Source: Bacilli bacterium (lineage in GTDB: Bacteria > Bacillota_I > Bacilli_A > RF39 > UBA660). Taken from it: DNA of 7,250 bases. Location: contig JAIKYM010000036.1 in NCBI GenBank assembly GCA_024683115.1, forward strand, positions 1 to 7,250. The letters run 5' to 3'. Shown one piece after another: positions 6,390 through 7,250 of the stretch. Position numbers and translations under genes: made by a program. Each line of letters begins with the position of its first letter. Position 1 is the stretch's first letter. The notes below the pieces were generated by a model. The model saw only the letters and a list, made by a program, of their open reading frames with translations, was not told the origin of the DNA and ran no database searches.

Positions 6390-6633
6390 CATTGGTATTA
6401 TTTCTTTTACTATTTGATTTAGATGTATCACTAGATGAATCATCATTATCCCTATTAAAAGGATTAAATGTATCATTCATATCAGGTCCTATCATGTTAT
6501 TACTTGGCATTTGATTATTATCTGTATTATGTATCTTAATATAATTATCAATACTTACATATAAAATAACCTGTAATTCAATAAAAACAAAAATACCTAA
6601 TGATACTAATATACATTGTATAGTTTTATTCAT
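6373..6633 (-). CDS. Small single-TM protein with Asn/Asp/Ser-rich tail
   Basis: This 86-residue protein is not recognised. Residues about 5-28 form one hydrophobic helix (IQCILVSLGIFVFIELQVIL), preceded by a short basic N terminus (MNK) that favours an N-in orientation and puts the tail outside. The helix has no lipobox; the single Cys7 lies within it, so it is a membrane anchor or an uncleaved signal. The tail (about 36-86) is polar and low-complexity, dominated by Asn, Asp and Ser, as in disordered surface segments. The frame extends to 6666, but the ATG at 6633 is chosen because AGGAG lies 7 bases before it. It follows the cysteine-rich protein gene on the same strand, with a terminator between, so it probably has its own promoter, though I find none convincing in 6634-6697. 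The stop codon lies in the loop of the tRNA terminator. It could be a secreted or envelope protein; no function is claimed. Confidence 0.7.
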   Translation of the reverse strand: MNKTIQCILVSLGIFVFIELQVILYVSIDNYIKIHNTDNNQMPSNNMIGPDMNDTFNPFNRDNDDSSSDTSKSNSKRNNTNEKPSI

Positions 6634-6640
6634 TGCTCCA

Positions 6641-6645
6641 CTCCT
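6641..6645 (-). promoter_or_regulatory. Ribosome binding site deciding the start of the small TM protein
   Basis: AGGAG on the minus strand is 7 bases before the ATG at 6633. The upstream in-frame ATG at 6666 has no comparable site and would place this motif inside the gene. Confidence 0.7.
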
Positions 6646-6697
6646 ATCACAATAATAGAGTATCAATTGAATATGAATTGAATTAGAAATATAAATG

Positions 6698-6722
6698 AAA
6701 AAAGAATGAAATTATTCATTCT
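6698..6722 (-). terminator. Terminator of the cysteine-rich protein gene
   Basis: On the minus strand AGAATGAA (6722-6715) pairs with TTCATTCT (6710-6703) across a 4-base loop, followed by six T residues (6703-6698). The TAA stop of the cysteine-rich protein is in the loop. Confidence 0.75.
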
Positions 6723-6915
6723 CTTTTTCTTTCTTACATGTGCATTCTTCTCCACACTTGCAATCATCACCGCAAGTGCATTCTCCACCATTCATGCATT
6801 CACATTTATTTTCTTCACAACCACATGAGCAATCTTCGCATTCACATTCACATTGTTCTTCTTTTTTCTTGTTTTCTTCGCAGCAACAACAAGTGCATTC
6901 TTTTTCTTCCATCAT
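6712..6915 (-). CDS. Cysteine-rich metallothionein-like protein
   Basis: This 67-residue protein has 19 Cys and 19 Glu and uses only ten amino acids (C, E, K, G, N, D, T, M, S, Q); it has no aromatic, His, Pro, Arg, Ala, Leu, Ile or Val. Cysteines form CTCCCC (7-12), CECEC (22-26), CSCGC (29-33), CEC (38-40) and CTCGDDCKCGEECTC (46-60), nine CxC pairs in all, the last block with a 6-residue period. No signal peptide or membrane segment is present. Dense CxC and CC cysteines without aromatics are the hallmark of metallothioneins, which bind Zn, Cd or Cu(I) thiolate clusters in the cytoplasm. It differs from the cyanobacterial/pseudomonad SmtA/BmtA type, which has His and aromatics, so the family is unassigned; function is inference from composition. 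AAGGAG is 5 bases before the first ATG and 8 before the second (6912), so translation may start at either. It lies 29 bases downstream of the transglutaminase-like gene, probably in one transcript, with a terminator after it. Confidence 0.82.
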   Translation of the reverse strand: MMEEKECTCCCCEENKKKEEQCECECEDCSCGCEENKCECMNGGECTCGDDCKCGEECTCKKEKENE

Positions 6916-6920
6916 TAATT

Positions 6921-6926
6921 CTCCTT
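6921..6926 (-). promoter_or_regulatory. Ribosome binding site of the cysteine-rich protein gene
   Basis: AAGGAG on the minus strand is 5 bases before the first of two tandem ATG codons and 8 before the second. Spacing favours the second ATG (6912) slightly, a one-residue difference. Confidence 0.7.
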
Positions 6927-6944
6927 CTCTAATTACATTATAAA

Positions 6945-7250
6945 TTATTCATATATTTTTTCAAGATTAATACTAATCTTATTACCATTCTTTCTAATAT
7001 TATCTGTAAATTGATAAAAGTCATCTCCAACATTAACTTTATCATACTCATATATTTCAACAATGTTGATATCAAAATCTTCTAACTTATACATTTTAGG
7101 ATATCTTTTAACAACTGATATTAACAAATCATCTAAAGTATCAAACACGTTGTTATCTATTACCCAACCTGTTTCCATAAGAATATATTTATTATCCTTT
7201 TCAACAACTACAAAAGTATGTCTAGCTATCTTATTAGGTACATCATAAAT
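6945..7250 (-). CDS. Transglutaminase-like protein, C-terminal part (start beyond right edge)
   Basis: Only the last 101 residues are in the window. The frame stays open to the right edge, so the Met at 7178 is internal and not the start. The visible sequence begins in a beta-strand segment with ARHTFVVVEKDNKYILMETGW; it resembles the HTF...KYYWFEHSW segment of small Firmicute transglutaminase-like proteins, where His and a following acidic residue belong to a Cys-His-Asp type triad. Here the His is residue 11 and the Glu residue 26 of the visible part. It is followed by a DTLDDLLISVVKRY segment that is also typical. The presumed catalytic Cys would be upstream, outside the window. The role could be a peptidase, an amidase or an inactive member; it cannot be decided from this fragment. 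It precedes the cysteine-rich protein gene by 29 bases and probably shares its transcript. Confidence 0.6.
   Translation of the reverse strand: MYDVPNKIARHTFVVVEKDNKYILMETGWVIDNNVFDTLDDLLISVVKRYPKMYKLEDFDINIVEIYEYDKVNVGDDFYQFTDNIRKNGNKISINLEKIYE

Noticed and set aside
6738..6943. Two plus-strand frames rich in His, Ser, Gln and Cys opposite the cysteine-rich gene
   Set aside because: They are complements of the repeated Cys and Glu codons of the minus-strand gene; no ribosome site precedes them and the minus-strand gene has a strong one.
6945..7178. Complete 77-aa protein starting at the Met at 7178
   Set aside because: The frame continues upstream without a stop to 7250 and encodes a plausible beta-strand with a conserved-looking His; no ribosome site precedes the Met, so it is internal.
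7063..7248. Plus-strand 61-codon frame at the right edge
   Set aside because: The minus strand here carries the transglutaminase-like frame that stays open to the edge and has recognisable motifs.

Overview
The window is strongly AT-rich and gene-dense, and it reads with the standard bacterial code: every tryptophan seen is TGG, and the stops are TAA plus one TAG. The rnc-smc order, AGGAGG-type ribosome sites, TTGATT/TATAAT promoters, a CCA-encoding tRNA-Ser and short U-tailed hairpin terminators fit a low-GC Firmicute or walled Mollicute relative, such as an uncultured gut Bacilli lineage. That placement is an inference; no marker here fixes the genus.

Left third (minus strand): the 5' part of smc (chromosome condensation ATPase) lies directly downstream of rnc (RNase III). 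This gene order is well known in Firmicutes. The first 196 bases contain a perfect 63-bp inverted repeat inside the smc reading frame, so the leftmost bases look like a fold-back join and not true smc sequence.

Middle: divergent from rnc is a two-gene plus-strand operon. It encodes a TroA/ZnuA-like lipoprotein that appears to have lost its metal ligands, and a DHH/DHHA1 phosphoesterase whose start overlaps the lipoprotein stop (TAATG). Both converge on a minus-strand gene for a zinc-ribbon/proline-rich/one-TM/WG-repeat-like membrane protein, with one hairpin serving both ends.

Right third: a minus-strand gene of unknown function (196 aa) is followed by a divergent tRNA-Ser(GCU) with a near-consensus promoter and its own terminator. 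Then, all on the minus strand, come a small one-TM protein, a 67-aa protein with 19 cysteines that looks like an unassigned metallothionein, and the C-terminal part of a transglutaminase-like protein running off the right edge.

There is no mobile element, CRISPR array or defence cassette, and no gene-free stretch above 300 bases. The most notable items are the cysteine-rich metallothionein-like protein, the ligand-less TroA-like lipoprotein paired with a DHH enzyme, and the left-end inverted repeat.
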